A stretch of DNA of 64,000 bases from Litoditis marina (taxonomy: Eukaryota; Nematoda; Chromadorea; Rhabditida; Rhabditidae), in the NCBI GenBank assembly GCA_964036275.1, contig OZ038435.1:33669728-33733727 (forward strand), written 5' to 3'. A program made the translations under genes and the position numbers. Below are positions 46,440-60,650 of the stretch, one piece after another; the stretch's first letter is position 1; every line of letters starts with the position of its first letter. The notes under the pieces are model-generated. The model did not search any database. It was not told the DNA's origin and worked only from the letters and a program-made list of their open reading frames with translations.

Positions 46440-46501
46440 CCCCCCCCCCCCCCCCCCCATTAAGTACACAGTCCCCCATTAACCCCCCCCCCCCCCCCCA
46501 C
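46440..46501. repeat. Two C-homopolymers around a short spacer
   Basis: Runs of about 20 and 16 C flank CATTAAGTACACAGTC and a CCCCC run. Likely length-variable. Confidence 0.9.
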
Positions 46502-47587
46502 CTAAGAGTGTAAACTTATCCATCAGTTTTTTGTATGTGTCCTCATAAATTAATGGGCATTGGTTATTGACGACAAATAATCGGAGTTTTTGATGCCATT
46601 ATCTATTGACCTCTAATGACACGCGCGAATATGTTTACACTAAAATACAACTGTGTCAAGCCCATAGTTTCTTTTATTTTTTTTTCTTCATATTATACTT
46701 ATTCCTGAGAAACTTTTTCGTACGTAACATGCTCAACCGTGATAGCGGAATCGATGATTTAAATTGCTTCTGTAAATTTGAAGTGATAATATGGTCAATA
46801 GCCAATAAACGAAAAGTTGTGACTGCGTCTTCTACATCCTGACAATCAGAGGGCTGAAACGAAGTTGAAGACACTTAGTTTTGTTCATTATTTTGAATTA
46901 TTGTTTGCTTTCCAAAGTTTATCTTGGGTACAAAACCGTTTAATAAATAGTTTTTATTCGAGATCATGTTTATTTCTTCCATTTTCCTAGCCATCTGTTG
47001 AGAAACGCGCCACCTGCCTGAAGCTGTCCTTCCACATTAAATGAACAGTGTTCGAAGAAAATGAAATATGACAGAACATTTGAATTGACTTTGCATATAT
47101 TCATCTCTTTTCCCTCTCCTTCTTCATTCTTCTCTCTGTCTCTCTCTTTTCATCTATCTATTTAGTACCCTTTCTTCCCTTTCTCTCTCTAAGTAATCTC
47201 TTGATGTTGCTCATTTTTATCTCACGTCGAAACCTCTGATTGACGTGCTGTTTTTTGACTTGTTTTAATTTAAAGTTATATAAGTTATTGACTTGTTCCA
47301 GTTTTAATTTATAAGTTTTTTGGCTAATTTTCATAATGTTTAAAACTTGAGAATCTTAAACTATCGCATAGCCCCGGCTGTATGTTGGTGCCAACTCCCC
47401 TCTCCCCCATGTTTGCTTAATCTTACAATGTTGCCAAACATGTCCACCGGAAATCAGATACTGTATTGCGATCGGGTCATTTGAGCAGCAGTCCTTTAAG
47501 GATAATCGGGATAAGCTGGAACATTTGTGTGTACTGCCTAAGCTTACGACTTTCTGCCTACGACTGTGGCAGTCGGGCAAGTCGCTC

Positions 47588-47800
47588 GGCGGCGCTTATA
47601 AATCTTTCCCCCTCATAAGAAATTCATATGATCTTCTCATTAGAACCCCATGAACATCTCATGAACTATCTACGAGCTTCCAATGTTGTAGCATATAAAT
47701 CAACAGACTGTCATGAGAAGTTGACACAATTCTGTTTATAAGGTGATCTCATAAAGTTTACGACGGATTACTTACGCGCTAGATTTCAGTTGGTCAGCAA
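47588..47800. mobile_element. CAGGCGG-type TIR element, copy 4, diverged
   Basis: Left CGGCGGCGCTTATAAATC, right GGATTACTTACGCGCTAG. The interior holds CTCATGAAC, TCATGAGAAGTT and CCAATGTTGTAGCATA blocks shared with copies 1 to 3. Confidence 0.55.
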
Positions 47801-47969
47801 TTTTTTTGAGGGCTGTGTTCTTTTCAGGATTATTCCATGAAAATTCAATGGAATTCGATATACTAGAAGTAAATATAATAGTAATAATGAGTTTTTCAAT
47901 ATTCTGTATAACAATCAAGCTAGCTACGAAGGGATAACTTATGAATTGATGTCTAAAAAAAACTTATAA

Positions 47970-48088
47970 AACCGCGAAAATAGTCCTGTAAAGTTCATTC
48001 TAATGAGGAATCGTGCACTTTTTCATTTCACTTTTTTCAAAGTTCTGCTGTGTTCAACATGTTTCACGTGACTGTGCAATTGACTAAA
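47970..48088. mobile_element. TA-flanked MITE, ends eroded
   Basis: AATAGTCCTGTAAAGTTCAT through GTTCAACATGTTTCACGTGA and CAATTGACTAA; both terminal TATA blocks are lost. Confidence 0.65.
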
Positions 48089-48770
48089 TAAGCTACGTCT
48101 GTCACCTCAAAATGTTGCAGTGCCACAAGGTTATGAAAAGAATAAAGCAGATTTCGATAATGTTCAATTTCCTTTCAATACTCAACTCTGAAGTTTAGCA
48201 TACTGTTGCGGAAGTTCCTTTTATTTCCTTTCAATAGATTCCGATAACATTTTACAATAGTTCAGTATTCTCTGTAGTGCTCGCTCGAATTGGCAACGTT
48301 GTTCATGATAGTTTATCCAACGAGCACGCGTCCTCACAACCTGTATCTTTGTTAGGCTAGAAACTGGAATATAATCAATGTCTCATATTACTAACTTGAT
48401 TATAATTTCTAGCAACTGTCCTCCGCAAAACAATTTAGGACAGTTCAGTGTCTTCTGCACTCCCACTGGCGAAGTGTTCATGATAATATCCAACGAGAAC
48501 GCGTCTTTACGACCTGTAAAACCATTGCTCCTCTCTTCTTTCCCTTGGAAGACGGCCGTTTAGTCGCTAATGACGGGGTACTTCAACATGTCACCTGTGT
48601 GCAGCACATATGCTGCATTTCAATTGTTCGGCTACCCTATCATTTGGCGCCTAATTGGCGCCAGTCAGCGCCGTTCGGTCAACTCGTGGATTTCCTTCAA
48701 ATGATTAAATCAAGGCGTTGGAGTGCTAAGTGGGTTAAATAGCTTGTACACTCGCCAAACAACAGTTTAC

Positions 48771-48904
48771 TATACTAGAAGTAAGACGAATAGTCACGTA
48801 AAGCTGGCATTCTAATGAGAAATTGTGCACTTTGTCATTGCACGTTTCCAATTTCTGCTGTGTTTAACATGTTTCACGTGACTGTGCAATTGACTAACAG
48901 TATA
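48771..48904. mobile_element. TA-flanked MITE, reference copy (134 bp)
   Basis: Left end TATACTAGAAGTAAGACGAA, right end GCAATTGACTAACAGTATA; the arms pair through AGTCACGT. The TA ends are consistent with a Tc1/mariner-type target. The interior contains GAAATTGTGCACTTTGTCAT and CTGTGTTTAACATG. No coding capacity. Confidence 0.8.
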
Positions 48905-49179
48905 CTAGTTACGTTAATTCTGAGAATCTCACTTTTCTTGGTTAACGTAGAATCGCATGTGTGACCGTGTTTATAGTTTGATCTCGATGAGTTTCTAACG
49001 TAGTTCGTACAACAGTTTAAACTACAACTCAGACATCTATAGTGTGTACTCCATGAACCATTTGTGTACGCATTCAAAATATTTGACAGATGGGTGGGAG
49101 CATCAGATTACATATACAGATTGCGAGAACATGCACTGCAATATAACCATTGGATATATGATTGCCTGGGGCTCTCTCG

Positions 49180-49201
49180 GTCTCTTTCTCTTTCCTTCTC
49201 T

Positions 49202-49251
<50 letters not shown>

Positions 49252-49290
49252 CTCCCCCCCCTCTCTCGCTCTGTCTCTATCTGTATCTCT
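49180..49290. repeat. TC-rich tract
   Basis: (TC)n core at about 49199-49242 with a C-run at 49253-49261. The open frames here are rich in S and L and artefactual. Confidence 0.9.
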
Positions 49291-49613
49291 TGGGTATTTT
49301 AGTACGGACATAAGTAAAGAAATTCCAGCTGTGAGCAGCGGTTTTTCCTCATGTTACACCAATTTTTCCTTATCTCAAGCGATATTTCAAATCTTGCCAA
49401 CCGCAAATTACATCTGCCCAGCACTCTTCTCCCCTCTTCAAATTGCGACTAAGTTGTCGTTCTCATTATCTGGGTAACAACAATGTCGTTGCCGTCTCAG
49501 TTTTAACTGTTGTCTATCAACGTGTGTCTCCTCAAAACATATGCTATTTTCATGAGTATAACTTTTCACGGCAGCGACATTGTCGTTGCCGTCTCAATTT
49601 CGACTCAGTCGGC

Positions 49614-49630
49614 GGGGGGGGGGGGGGGGG
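49614..49630. repeat. G-homopolymer, about 17 bp
   Basis: A single long G run inside a segment with repeated CGTTGCCGTCTCA blocks (49491 and 49584), which suggests a small local duplication. Confidence 0.9.
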
Positions 49631-51601
49631 CGAGTCAGAGAATTCTCAGAGAAGGCCGTGTCGTTGCAAGGTTCTTCCGGTTTCAAGAAAAAAATGAGTT
49701 TCCGAGAGTCGAGTTCGACTTTGACAAACTTCAAACGCTCCAGGAAACGCGATAGACCCAATGCGCCCTAAGAGATGTCGCGCTGAACACTCATTGACTT
49801 TGCTGCGACGCCATAACCCCGCACAGGAGTGAAAATTCAAGCAACTTTTTACTCCTACGTTTATACCCGGAACAGTCCTTTAATGCTCATCCGGCCGTTT
49901 GGGCGTAGAGTCAGCCGTCAACAATTAGTCCGACAATCTACGCATAGTTTCATATTTCATCGTCCCCTAATTGATTATAGAGGCAGGCTTCTTCCTCATG
50001 AGGATGCGCGGGTGAAAGGTCAAATGACTCTCGACTTGCTCTCCTAAATTCACTTTATATTTTTATTGGAAGAAATCATTCATATTCATCGACGGCCGAA
50101 AAACCTGCTAGCATAATAGAATCGTGTACCGGGAACCCGAACTACTTGTGCCTAACTCAACCGTCTCAGATTGTACCACAAGGTGTACCACTTTAGTAAC
50201 TTAATCCTAATACTCATCTATCTATTATAGCCTTCGATTCCTTTTTTTCTCTTTCTCTAACAGCAACTGGAAAGTCTTATTATCTTTTCTCACTTTTTCA
50301 GTCACATTTTCTGATTTTGAATATTTTCCGAATCTCTAGTTGTGCCGCGGGTTGCGCTTCCTGTGTACCATAATGACAACGCGTGCGCACATCCTGGTTG
50401 CAGTCGGGTTTCCTTTCATCCCCGGATTAAAGGCAACCGGTTACCTAACCAATTGACCTCTCGATTGAGCGCCAACAATTACTGCCGTGTGCACCTCTTT
50501 TGTAGGTAACAGCCGTAACACCAGATCACCAAATGGCGCCTATCCTGCTTGCCGTTCATGATTAGTGGATGAATTTTGTTTAGTCAACTTTTCTTCAGAG
50601 TGTCAAGTTGTTAAAATGCTGTCGGGAGTTTCATGTGGTTTGACCCATTATATTTTCCCACACTTTTTTTTTTCATTTTCGGTCTATAGTTGTTAAAACC
50701 TCTGGATCCAGTATTCTGTCAACTATTTGTGAATCCAGTAGAGCAAAGTTTGTTTGCCTGAAAGTATACATTGATGTGATACAAACTACTACTAATAGTT
50801 TGGGCAGTTCGCTCTCGCTTTTTAGTATGACAATATCTCTTTCTATTTGGCACCGCTCGTCTATTGTGATGCTTTTCAATTTCAAATTTCATGTTGATAT
50901 GTCAGTATGAAGTGGTCTCCAGGGCATACACATGTACATATATCTTGTCAACTGAAACGTGATTAACTCGTCAAGATTTTTCTCCTATCGGTAGCTGTCA
51001 ATCATTCGTACAAACTTACTATGAAACAAGCAGGATAACAAACACTTGAACATAGTTTTAATTGTTTTGTAGTAAAGTCAATGAAACCGTTCCTAACCCG
51101 GAACTATTAGATTTTACCGCTCCAGGAGGGGCGTTTTTAGTGTCGTTTCCGCGTGCTGTGCGTGTAGTTTGATCATGATGGATTTTTGGGGTGTTTTGAA
51201 GCTTCTTCCTCACGTTATAAGTTAGCTTCTACATTTGGTAACCTTAAAATTCGATTGTGATATGAAATATTATAGTTTCAAAATCAATTCCGCATCATTT
51301 AACCAGTTGTTCCAACTCATTTTATTCACATTACCAGCCACTCATCCTCTCCTTCTTAATTAACTCTCCCATTTGACATCTAGCCATTTAATTCCCACAC
51401 TTTCATTTGCCCTGAAGGAAAGACAGGAAGAAAAATTGGACCGATATTTTTTGCCATTTGGCTCATGTTTTTCTTTTTTTATGGTAAAGCTTCATGTTAG
51501 AGGGTAAATTTCGAATTGTAGTTTGATCTGCCAACATAGCATAAGTTTCGCACAACACGCATCGGAATTGAACTGCGAACCCATCGGGGGAAAATCATGA
51601 C

Positions 51602-51798
51602 TATAGTGGGTGCCAAATTTATAAACTTCTGTCTCCCGCCGGAATCGAACCTGCGAGCAAAAGATTCGTAGCAGGGCGCGAACCACTGCGATATTAGAGA
51701 ACATAACCGCCAAGTTTTGGAATCGAAGACATGCTTGCTTACACAGCAGAAAGTTAGATATACAGTACCCTCCCGCCTTTCCGTTGGCGACGACTATA
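51602..51798 (-). mobile_element. TIR element carrying tRNA-like Pol III boxes, copy 3
   Basis: Minus strand: TATAGTCGTCGCCAACGG end, TATCGCAGTGGTTCGCGC (A-box-like), GGTTCGATTCCGGC (perfect B box), then TTTGGCACCCACTATAG end. The internal promoter elements are conserved in all three copies, while the rest has diverged. Confidence 0.75.
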
Positions 51799-52295
51799 TG
51801 TTTTCCTATAGAGCGACTTCTATAGCAATGTTTCATTTTCGATTGCTCAATAATTCGATATTCTTATCATTAACTTGGGACAGAATATAAATTATCAGAC
51901 TTCTGCCTAATTCATCAAAAGCTGAGAACCGACGTTATGAATAGTCTTCCCGGTTCTATTTGTCTCGGGTTATTTCTTTCAATTACCAGCACAATAATGC
52001 CGAAGTTATCTCGTCTGATTTTTTAGTTTCTGATATAAACTATTGCCAATTATAGTGTGACCTAATATTTCAGTGTTCCCTCCGAGTTTATATTAAGCTC
52101 TTTATAAACACAGCCTCTGTTGCATCATTCGGTTTAAAATATCACGCCCCCTAAACAAGAATGTCTTTCATTTCGAGAGCATTGAAGTTGATATGTTTTC
52201 CCACGTTCATGGAGATACTGTACACTTGTCGATGACACTTTAGGTAAGTACTACAATTGTAGTTTTCTCACGTGAAATACGTGAACGAGAATCTT

Positions 52296-52420
<125 letters not shown>

Positions 52421-55214
52421 GCACCACCTCACGTGTAATATTCACGTGTTTTTAAAGATCTTGTAGGTTTGTGGCTAGTTGAGTCTTTGTGGAATTTATA
52501 ATTCAAAATTACAGAAAACCCTTTTTGCACTGATTCCAACAATTCTACTTTAATTTTTTATAACAGTACCATACGATACTGTTCGTTTTCTTTTCTTCAA
52601 TTGTACCCTTTTTCTCCTATTTCCTGTTTTACTTACTCGTACATCATCCGGTATTAGTATAAGTCGTGATGGATGTTTTACATCCATCTCTCCATCTTTC
52701 TTTTCTCTTTTTCTTTATGAACACCGCTCAAGACAAATGAGAAGATTAGTTGGAACATGGAACGGATTACACAATTTCGTTCGGCAGCGCCGGGGAAGAG
52801 GAGAAGTATTCCGTGATGTGTCAAAAGTTTCTCAAACCAGAGCTCACATGTAGATCCCAATTGGCAGTCCCTAAAACGAGCTCCTAATCGTTTTATCAAG
52901 GTATGGTTGCTGTCTGCAATGGCTCACACTTGAGTTATACTACTGTTGAATTGTTCCTGATTCTACCAAACACAGTAGTGTACAGTTAAACTTCTCTCTG
53001 TTAAGTTTGGTTCGAATGCGTGAAGTTTGGAGGGTTACAATTCACAAAAGCTTGCAATTGTCTACTTTCTACGTTCTTCTCAAAAATTTGAGGACCAGAT
53101 CAGTAATCTTCTCTCTATTGCTTTGCAATGTGACAACATCTGGCGCAACTTATCATTGCTTTGCGTATCTTCTTTTGATAGATCTTCATTGTGGCGCCTC
53201 TTTTTGAAGCCTCGCCCCGAAAAGCAAAGGCAACTGCTGCGCCGCTAAACACTCAATCATAATTTCACACCGAGATTTCACACTTTTCCTAACGCTTCAC
53301 ATTAGTTTACAAATAGTAACTAAATCCAATAGTTGACCCAATTCTAGTTATAATTATCGTACCTTTTAACTGTTACGTTTTGAGACAAGCTGAATCTAAT
53401 ATATACCTGCTTTTCAAGCGGAGAGCTCGACGTTTAGTTTACAGTACAATACAACGAGCTTTATTTTTCTCCCGTATCACTGAGTGTTGTGTGAAGGTGT
53501 TGTTGGCGTCAAAAGGGCGCTGGGAGTTGGAGGAAAAGAGTCTTCTAGGAAGACAACGGCTATCCTCCAAGAGGCTGTCTGTTTCATTCAGGTTGCAAGT
53601 CTAAAGTAGATAATTTACGTTTAAAATACAATTACTATCAACTTCTGAAAAAACAAGTTTTAATAATGTTTTCATTACCATAATTGTTTACCCTAACGCA
53701 AATTGCAAAGTTTTTCCAACTTTTCCGGTACGCCATAGTATCAGGTCGGTGATCTGACAACAAGTGGCATGACGGGGCGGCGTCCTTTCATGCTCTGATG
53801 CCAATCCACTGCTCCGATGCGAATCGAGAGCGCATCTGGTGTTTGTTCGACTCTCGTACAGATTATCTAATAGGATCATCTACTACTTGATGACATATTC
53901 AGGTTACGGTAGGCTGCGCACGGGCGGTACGAACGGCATGCTGGAGGCTGGACTACTGTAAAATAACTTGCATAAACGTTGATCAAGGTGAACGTAAAAA
54001 CTAGTTCATGTTCATTTCAATATTCAAAACGTACAATAGATGAGGGCTGGCGATCGGCTTAAATTCTCTTAGTGTTTTGAGTTTTACTGTGCGAGAGTTT
54101 TTTGCAGGTTTCAAGGCACAGCGAACAAATTTATTGCAGTTAATTGGCAATTTGGACACCTAGTATTTCGCGGGTATACTGTCTCCCCGGACTAGTACGT
54201 TGTGAATTCATCTAAGAGCTTCTAGAAAAGTGAATTTTTCAAATTTTCTAGATTCAAGTTGAGGTCTCCTCTCTAGATTCAAGTTGAGGTCTCTGGGAAG
54301 CATCTAGGACAAGCTGTAATGAGATTACTGGATTACTGTAGACATACTTTCGCATGTATTGGTAATCCGGGATTCTGTCCTATTACTCATATATCATTCA
54401 CGTCTGTGAGGGTGGCAGGAAAAGAGTGTGGCAGCCGCAGAGAGGCCAGAGAAACGGAAGCGTCCCGATTACCATCGTTTATGGCCGTTTAGGGTCAGCT
54501 GGGGAGGATGAACCGGCATTTCTGAGCACCGCCCCAGGGCATTCTAAGATAAGTGAAAGTTCACTGATCCACCCTGTCAGAGTAGGTAGTATCCCATTTG
54601 GTTTTGCCATCTTTTATTTACTCTTTCTCGATCTTCTCTGATTTTGGTTGGTTTAACCTTAATGTAACCTCTTTCCTTCGTTTAGTCTTTTACCTCAACT
54701 TTTCTAGCGTATTCTCTCTCTTCCTCTCTCTCTATTTTTTTTAACTATTTCTCTCTCTCTATCGCTATCTCATTACCTTTTTCTTCTACTCTCACGTTTG
54801 TAACGTTCTCTTCTTAATAGTTCACGCCTCACCTGCACTCACCACCACCGAACTTCCTGTGTCGGCACGGCTCATATCTCACAATTCGCCTCAACTTTGC
54901 CGCGTTTCGCTTCCGATTTATCCGTTGGAGCGAAAATACTCGAAGCGACCCGGCTGCTGGTACGTAATGGGCCTTGTGATCTGACCGATTCCTACAAATT
55001 CGCCTTAGATGAGTGCATAACTAATTAGACGAAAAGATTTCGGGAGTGCGATATGGCGCGTTTCGGTTATGAAATCGAAGTTTTGTCCAGATTTCCTTTG
55101 TTCAACTTGAGATGATCGGCTGGAAACACATTAATTTTGCATCAAACCTGCAACTCGAGCTATCCACAACTTATGTTATTAAAAAGTTGGAAATGTATCA
55201 TTAATATAACAAGA
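52421..55214. other. Gene-poor region
   Basis: Short pyrimidine-rich tracts near 54710-54770 and a direct repeat of TCTAGATTCAAGTTGAGGTC at 54248-54288. No gene can be supported; the open frames lack splice partners or family motifs. Confidence 0.5.
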
Positions 55215-55215
55215 T

Positions 55216-55354
55216 TATACTAGAAGTAAATTGAATAATCACGTGAAGTGTGTATTCTAAAAAAGAGAGGAGTCGTGCACTTTGTCATTGCACGTTCCTG
55301 AGTCCTGCTGTGTTTAACATGTTTCACGTGACAGTGAAAGTGACTAACAGTGTA
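55216..55354. mobile_element. TA-flanked MITE copy
   Basis: TATACTAGAAGTAAATTGAA at the left and GACTAACAGTGTA at the right, with GTCGTGCACTTTGTCATTGC inside. Confidence 0.75.
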
Positions 55355-55836
55355 CCAAGCCATCACCCTGGTTGCCTCGACCCTACCGTAACCCGTGTCT
55401 TTTTGTTTACCACCCAGCATCATGCTCCGTGTTCCCAAGCTTTGTATAGAACCCTCAATTAGTAGCGGATTACTGTCATTATTGGCCGATTGCCACTTCT
55501 AGACGCGCTCTTTGCCTCGGGACCAATTTGTGAGAAAAACGTGGCTATGTGGCCTGGCTACTGTAGGCTGTCACCTTGAGATGTAACAAATAAAGGCTAA
55601 ACGTCTCGGCGACGAAAAGCAATAAAAGGATGAGACATGTTGGGCATATATCGTGCGCAGAAAAGTTTGGCTGAAAAAAAGTATTGGTTTACTTGTGAAA
55701 TGTTTTCTGCCATCTCTGTACACTTTGTTATGTTAACTCATCTGTTTTTAGTGTTTAGAAGGGGAAACTTCGCGGGTTCTGTGGTTTATGTGGGCTCCTA
55801 CAGTAGCCATTGTGATCAAATATCATCTAAATGCGG

Positions 55837-55891
55837 TATACTGTTAGTAGAATGCTAACTTTGCGTGAGTATTCAAGTTATTTCTAGTATA
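55837..55891. mobile_element. TA-flanked MITE, internal deletion derivative (55 bp)
   Basis: TATACTGTTAGTAGAATGCT joined to TTGCGTGAGTATTCAAGTTA and TTTCTAGTATA. Both termini are kept and the middle is lost. Confidence 0.65.
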
Positions 55892-56569
55892 GTAAGGTTT
55901 CGGCAATTTGCTCCAGCTGACTCTTCTCTGGAAAAGTCTACAAACTTAGGTTGATGAGAACAGTTTAGTCTCTACCCGCTCAAAACCTGGCCAACTTCTG
56001 TACGAACCAAACACTTCAACGCAACAGTTACATTTTGTGACGCTTTGCTAAAGTGCCAGATATTACGAATTCATTTCTCAAACACTAACGTTCCCCTTGT
56101 TGGAAAACGTTGTCGCATATGTTGAAAAATGGTTGGCACTTTACGTCTTTTCTCGCCGTAATCCCATGGTTACAATGGTTACAACCAGTTGAGATGTTTG
56201 CTCCTTTTACGTAGGGCCAAGCCGGGGCGCAACCAGGCCCATTTGGCAACCGTAAAACGCTATTTACGCGTCGTAACCAGCGCACGCCGCTACCGTATTG
56301 CACATCGTTGATAAATTAACCTTATCTCTCTCCTGCTTAGTTTTTATATTGAGGTGCGAATAGGACCAACTAGTATTGTTAGACCTATAGACATCACTAG
56401 TGTAAGACATACGAGTTAGCTAGCACCTAGATGCACTTTTTAACCCGAACGTATTTAACACGCACTTTTCCAAATTATTCCTAGGTAAGTTGAACTCGAT
56501 GTTTAGAACGCCATTTCTGTTAAGCTGGTCCCAACTCTACATCCGTTTGGAAGAAGAGAAAGGAGACTC

Positions 56570-56694
56570 TTCAAATCAGGACCGTTATATGAACAAATCC
56601 CGTGTCAACGGTCCTTTAAACTGCAATTGAAAAATGTATTGCAGTTCAAAGGACTGAAGCGTTGCGATTGGACCACATAATCGTCCTTCTTCAA
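56570..56694. mobile_element. TTAA hairpin MITE, copy 5
   Basis: TTCAAATCAGGACCGTTATA at the left, CACATAATCGTCCTTCTTCA at the right. The inner hairpin CTTTAAACTGCAATTGA / GTATTGCAGTTCAAAGG is intact. Confidence 0.7.
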
Positions 56695-57689
56695 ACTGCC
56701 TCATTTTTTAGCCGAAACGGGCGCTTAATTCCCAGCTTGGAGTGGCAATAAATGTAGCAATTGGCTTCGTTGCTCAATCTGTTCTCATTTAGAAGAGGTC
56801 CCGCGATGACCATACAATTAGACCACCACCATCAATCACCCTCAGGGCATTTATAGCAGACCGTTGCAAAGATTCCTGAGTCAACATTTTTCTTTAGGCT
56901 AAATGGTATTTATTTATTTGTTTGATACGCACGAGGTTTCAAGATATCTAAATAAACATTTTTCTCTAGGCTAAGATATCTTCTACAAGCCTGGGAAATG
57001 TCATAGATTTTCTCTGACTTGAAGTGTACATCAACATGATTTACCATAGTAAACCACCTTTTCTTGTTTCCTGGATTAAGCACATTTGCAAGTATCTCTT
57101 TCCTCCCCTTCTCTCTCATTTCTCTTACTCTCCCTCAAGTTTTCTCTCTATCTTTCTCTCTCTACCCTCTATCTACCTCCCAGTCCTTTTTTACCCCAGT
57201 ACCGTCATATTAACCCCTAATTCGATCAATCACCCTTCACACAATGTCCACACAGATCCCCCTGTTTAGCTACTTTTTGCCAGTGTCACCTCCTCTCATT
57301 ATTTCACACCGCTGCCCAATCTGCGTATCCCATTGTCTACCGTAATCAGTAATTCGTTTAATTACTCTCGTATTATTTGCAACCGTGTCTATTATTTACT
57401 GTGCTCTGACCAGCCGCCAATTTCACGCCTCGAAAATTCTAACCGACAGAAATTCAAATTTGCTCACTTCACGTGACTATTCAATTTACTTCTAGTATAC
57501 CTCCTTTCTGTTTACGGATTGTAGATTGTAGCCCAAAGAAAAAACCTGCTGCGTGTCTAGTTGAATCACATTCATTTTCAACTCGACTGATCAAACTACA
57601 AGGCGTATTGTGTCATCCACTTTCTGCTTAGCACTTTATACAGTTGTTATAAGGGTTTCAACATTGTATTCTGTTATATTAAGTTGTTC

Positions 57690-57829
57690 TATACTGTTAG
57701 AGTTAGTCAACTGCACAGTCACGTGAAACACACTAGACACATCAGAACTCAGAAACGTGCAATGACAAAGTATATGGTGCCTCACTAAAATGCTCACTCT
57801 GCGTGACTATTCACTTTACTTCTAGTATA
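57690..57829. mobile_element. TA-flanked MITE, reverse orientation, plus a solo end at 57465-57500
   Basis: TATACTGTTAGAGTTAGTCA to TTTACTTCTAGTATA. A lone terminal segment, CACGTGACTATTCAATTTAC ending TTCTAGTATA, lies about 190 bp upstream. Confidence 0.75.
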
Positions 57830-59403
57830 TACTATCCCGCATTCCCGTTCCAACCTGACACGGTTATGAGCGTGCACATGTGGTTCGTAGTGCACGAAAT
57901 CTGCTTTGCGTCGCCTGTTTTTGCCCATAAGAACAATGGAACACTGCTCATATAACTAGCCATATTCACACATTCGCTGCCGGGCGATGCGAAGGGAAGT
58001 ACTCATTTAGAACCATTCCAGTTTTCTTTGAGCTTAAATGCCGTTTACTGTTGGCAAATTTTTGACAAATGCAATTTTTTTAGTTTTTCTATTCTTCTTT
58101 AAGGTGTTCTCATAGAAAAGTTCTGAGAGAGTGAAGTTAATACAGTAGTTAAGTCTTCTTCAAGCATGTTCTCCAACGTTTAGAAAATGGATTGTGACAA
58201 AGGTCAAAACCCACTTTTGCTCATAATTTTCTTATAGATATTACAGTAGTTTGAGAATATGATTGGGGAGTTCTTTAACTTCTACTGTAGTTCACTATTG
58301 CTTCAGGAACAATATTCATACTTTATCGTGTTTCTGGTCGAGAAATTTGATTCATTAACTTTCGTATCGTACTTCTAATTTATAATTTGGCGCCCTTTAG
58401 TTGATCCAACCCGTTCGTTCATTCGTAATCCTATCAGAATCTACCAAACAAAGGCAAAAGTGACACTACGCAGCGCAAAAACAAAACAATTCGCTTTATT
58501 GAAAGTTACCTGAATAGGTCATAGAAGAAACTAAACGCGATATTCTGCTCACTCAGTTGTGCTCGGTCCTCAACTAAGTTCAAGAGAACAGCCTCATTGC
58601 AGTTTTTTTCCGGCAACGCATTCGGATCGTTTTAACCCAGCTATTGTAAAAGTCAGTAAATATAAATTCAATGACACTAAACAATTTTGATAGTTGTAGT
58701 GTCGAGAAGTGGAAAGTTTATCCTGAACCCCGAGTAAAAACCCCTGCCCCATTCTGCTCCTGACCGTTCTTCGACCCCCAAGTGTTCTCTGACCCTCCAA
58801 GTAGGTCGCGGTTGGTGCTACGTAGACGCCAGCTGGTCCCCCTCTACCCCCCACTGATATGAACACAATGGCAATGCGCACTACTTATGAATATCATACC
58901 CCGCCTCGTTTCCATTTTACATCCACTTAACCCTCACTTTCTTCAGTTTAGGGCTCATTCACGGAAGGCACGCGATGGCTTTATCTGCTGTGTTTGTAGT
59001 TTCATCCCTATGTTTCTCAGTTGTAATTCTCCGCGCAAATCAATTAAGATTTGGTCGTACCCTGAAGGTCTCTTCAAACTATTCACGTTCAGTTGATTGT
59101 TTCATTTCCGATTTGTGGACTTTATGAACTCTCACTCATATTTTATATTTCATATAGGAAACTCAGGCAACTACGGGCATTTCTTCCGATCTTCTGTGTT
59201 TGTAGTTTGAACTCAAAACTACTTTTGATTATATTCGGCGGTATAAAGAGAGAGTACCACTCATGTTTAGTCCATTTCCATAAACGACAGTACCTGAGGT
59301 GTAGCTTGATCTGGCTAACGACTGAATCACGATACGACCAAACTACAAACACATCAGTCCAGATCCAAGATTTATATTATCATGCCCTTCTACCCTGAGC
59401 CTC
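57830..59403. other. Gene-poor region
   Basis: Contains three TGTAGTTTGATC-type motifs (58995, 59202 and 59340). No gene can be supported. Confidence 0.5.
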
Positions 59404-59539
59404 TATACTAAAACAGACACTTGAGTAATCACGTAAAATAAGCATTCTAATGAGGCATCATGCACTTTTTCATTGCACGTTTCAGAGATCTGCTGTGTTT
59501 AACATGTTTCACGTGACTGGGCAATCGACTAACAGTATA
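59404..59539. mobile_element. TA-flanked MITE copy
   Basis: TATACTAAAACAGACACTTG to CAATCGACTAACAGTATA, with TTTCACGTGACTGG near the right end. Confidence 0.75.
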
Positions 59540-60444
59540 TTAACCACCCAACTGTAGTTTGATCTGGCAGATGACTGAACTATGAGAGGATCAAACTACA
59601 GGAACTCTTCCCTTACCCTATATTAGTTGTATATCAGTGCGGAGCATGGCTATTTGCGGCTGCATCACCCATTGTCTTTTCGGCCACACGCGAAGCTACG
59701 ACTGTTCAAATATAACCTCCTTTTTGTGGCATATCAACACAGCCTATTCACACTTCTCTGTATACTTAGGATATCTGATATGGCATTCTCGTGGCTTGAC
59801 CCCTCTTTCAACTGGGGACGAGACTAGAGTTTCAGTTCCATTGTTTGATTCGGCTATTAGTTTCTCACAAACAAAATGACCCCTGCAAACTAACGTGTTT
59901 TTGTTTCCAACTTGAAACCCTGGGTTTGATATTCGACTTTTCTGGTTTTAACATTGCAAAATAGTTGTCAGCATTTATGTGGAGCAATTCGCAGTTCTAT
60001 TTCACATTTGTTTCGACATTATTCGACCATTCTCCATCATTGCTCTACTTGTTTAGTTCTAATTCCTATGCAGACTACTGCTCACTCGAGTTTCTTCAAA
60101 TGTATTTCATCACTCGTTTCAGTGTTTAATAATTGATAAAACTTTATAAAATAAGATCTTACAGATCCAAATTCCGTGAAGATGGGTGGGATTCGGCAAA
60201 TTCGATTGCGCCATTTGGCCTTGTTCCAACTGATTGCTCACAAGCTAATAGTGACGGATGACACGCGGATTTCAATTCTGAAACGTTGTCCAGATTACGA
60301 TCTATTCATCTGGAGTCACCGTACCACATTTATTTCCCTTCCGATCGTTCTATCCCGTTTCTCCATTCTATCGTTCACGCATTATGTTTTCTTTTTCATT
60401 TGTTTATTCATGGTTGCGCTCACTGAATGATCACTTTTTTCCTC

Positions 60445-60447
<3 letters not shown>

Positions 60448-60485
<38 letters not shown>

Positions 60486-60650
60486 TTTCTCTCTCTCTCG
60501 ATGCTGTGCTCTCTGTCTCTCTGTCTCTCTGTCTCTCATATACCTTCTCTCACACTTTCTATACTGCCCTAAGCTCTCTCTTTCTCTCTCTCTCTTTTTC
60601 TCGCTCTCTTATTCTATCTAAGTTCTCTCTCTCCTTCTCTATCTGATCTG
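60448..60650. repeat. TC-rich tract
   Basis: Pure (TC)n at 60448-60479, then degenerate CTCTCTGTCTCT stretches. Confidence 0.85.

Noticed and set aside
47356..47580. 74-codon minus-strand frame with several cysteines
   Set aside because: No splice partner, signal peptide or recognisable motif; overlaps sequence next to a TIR element.
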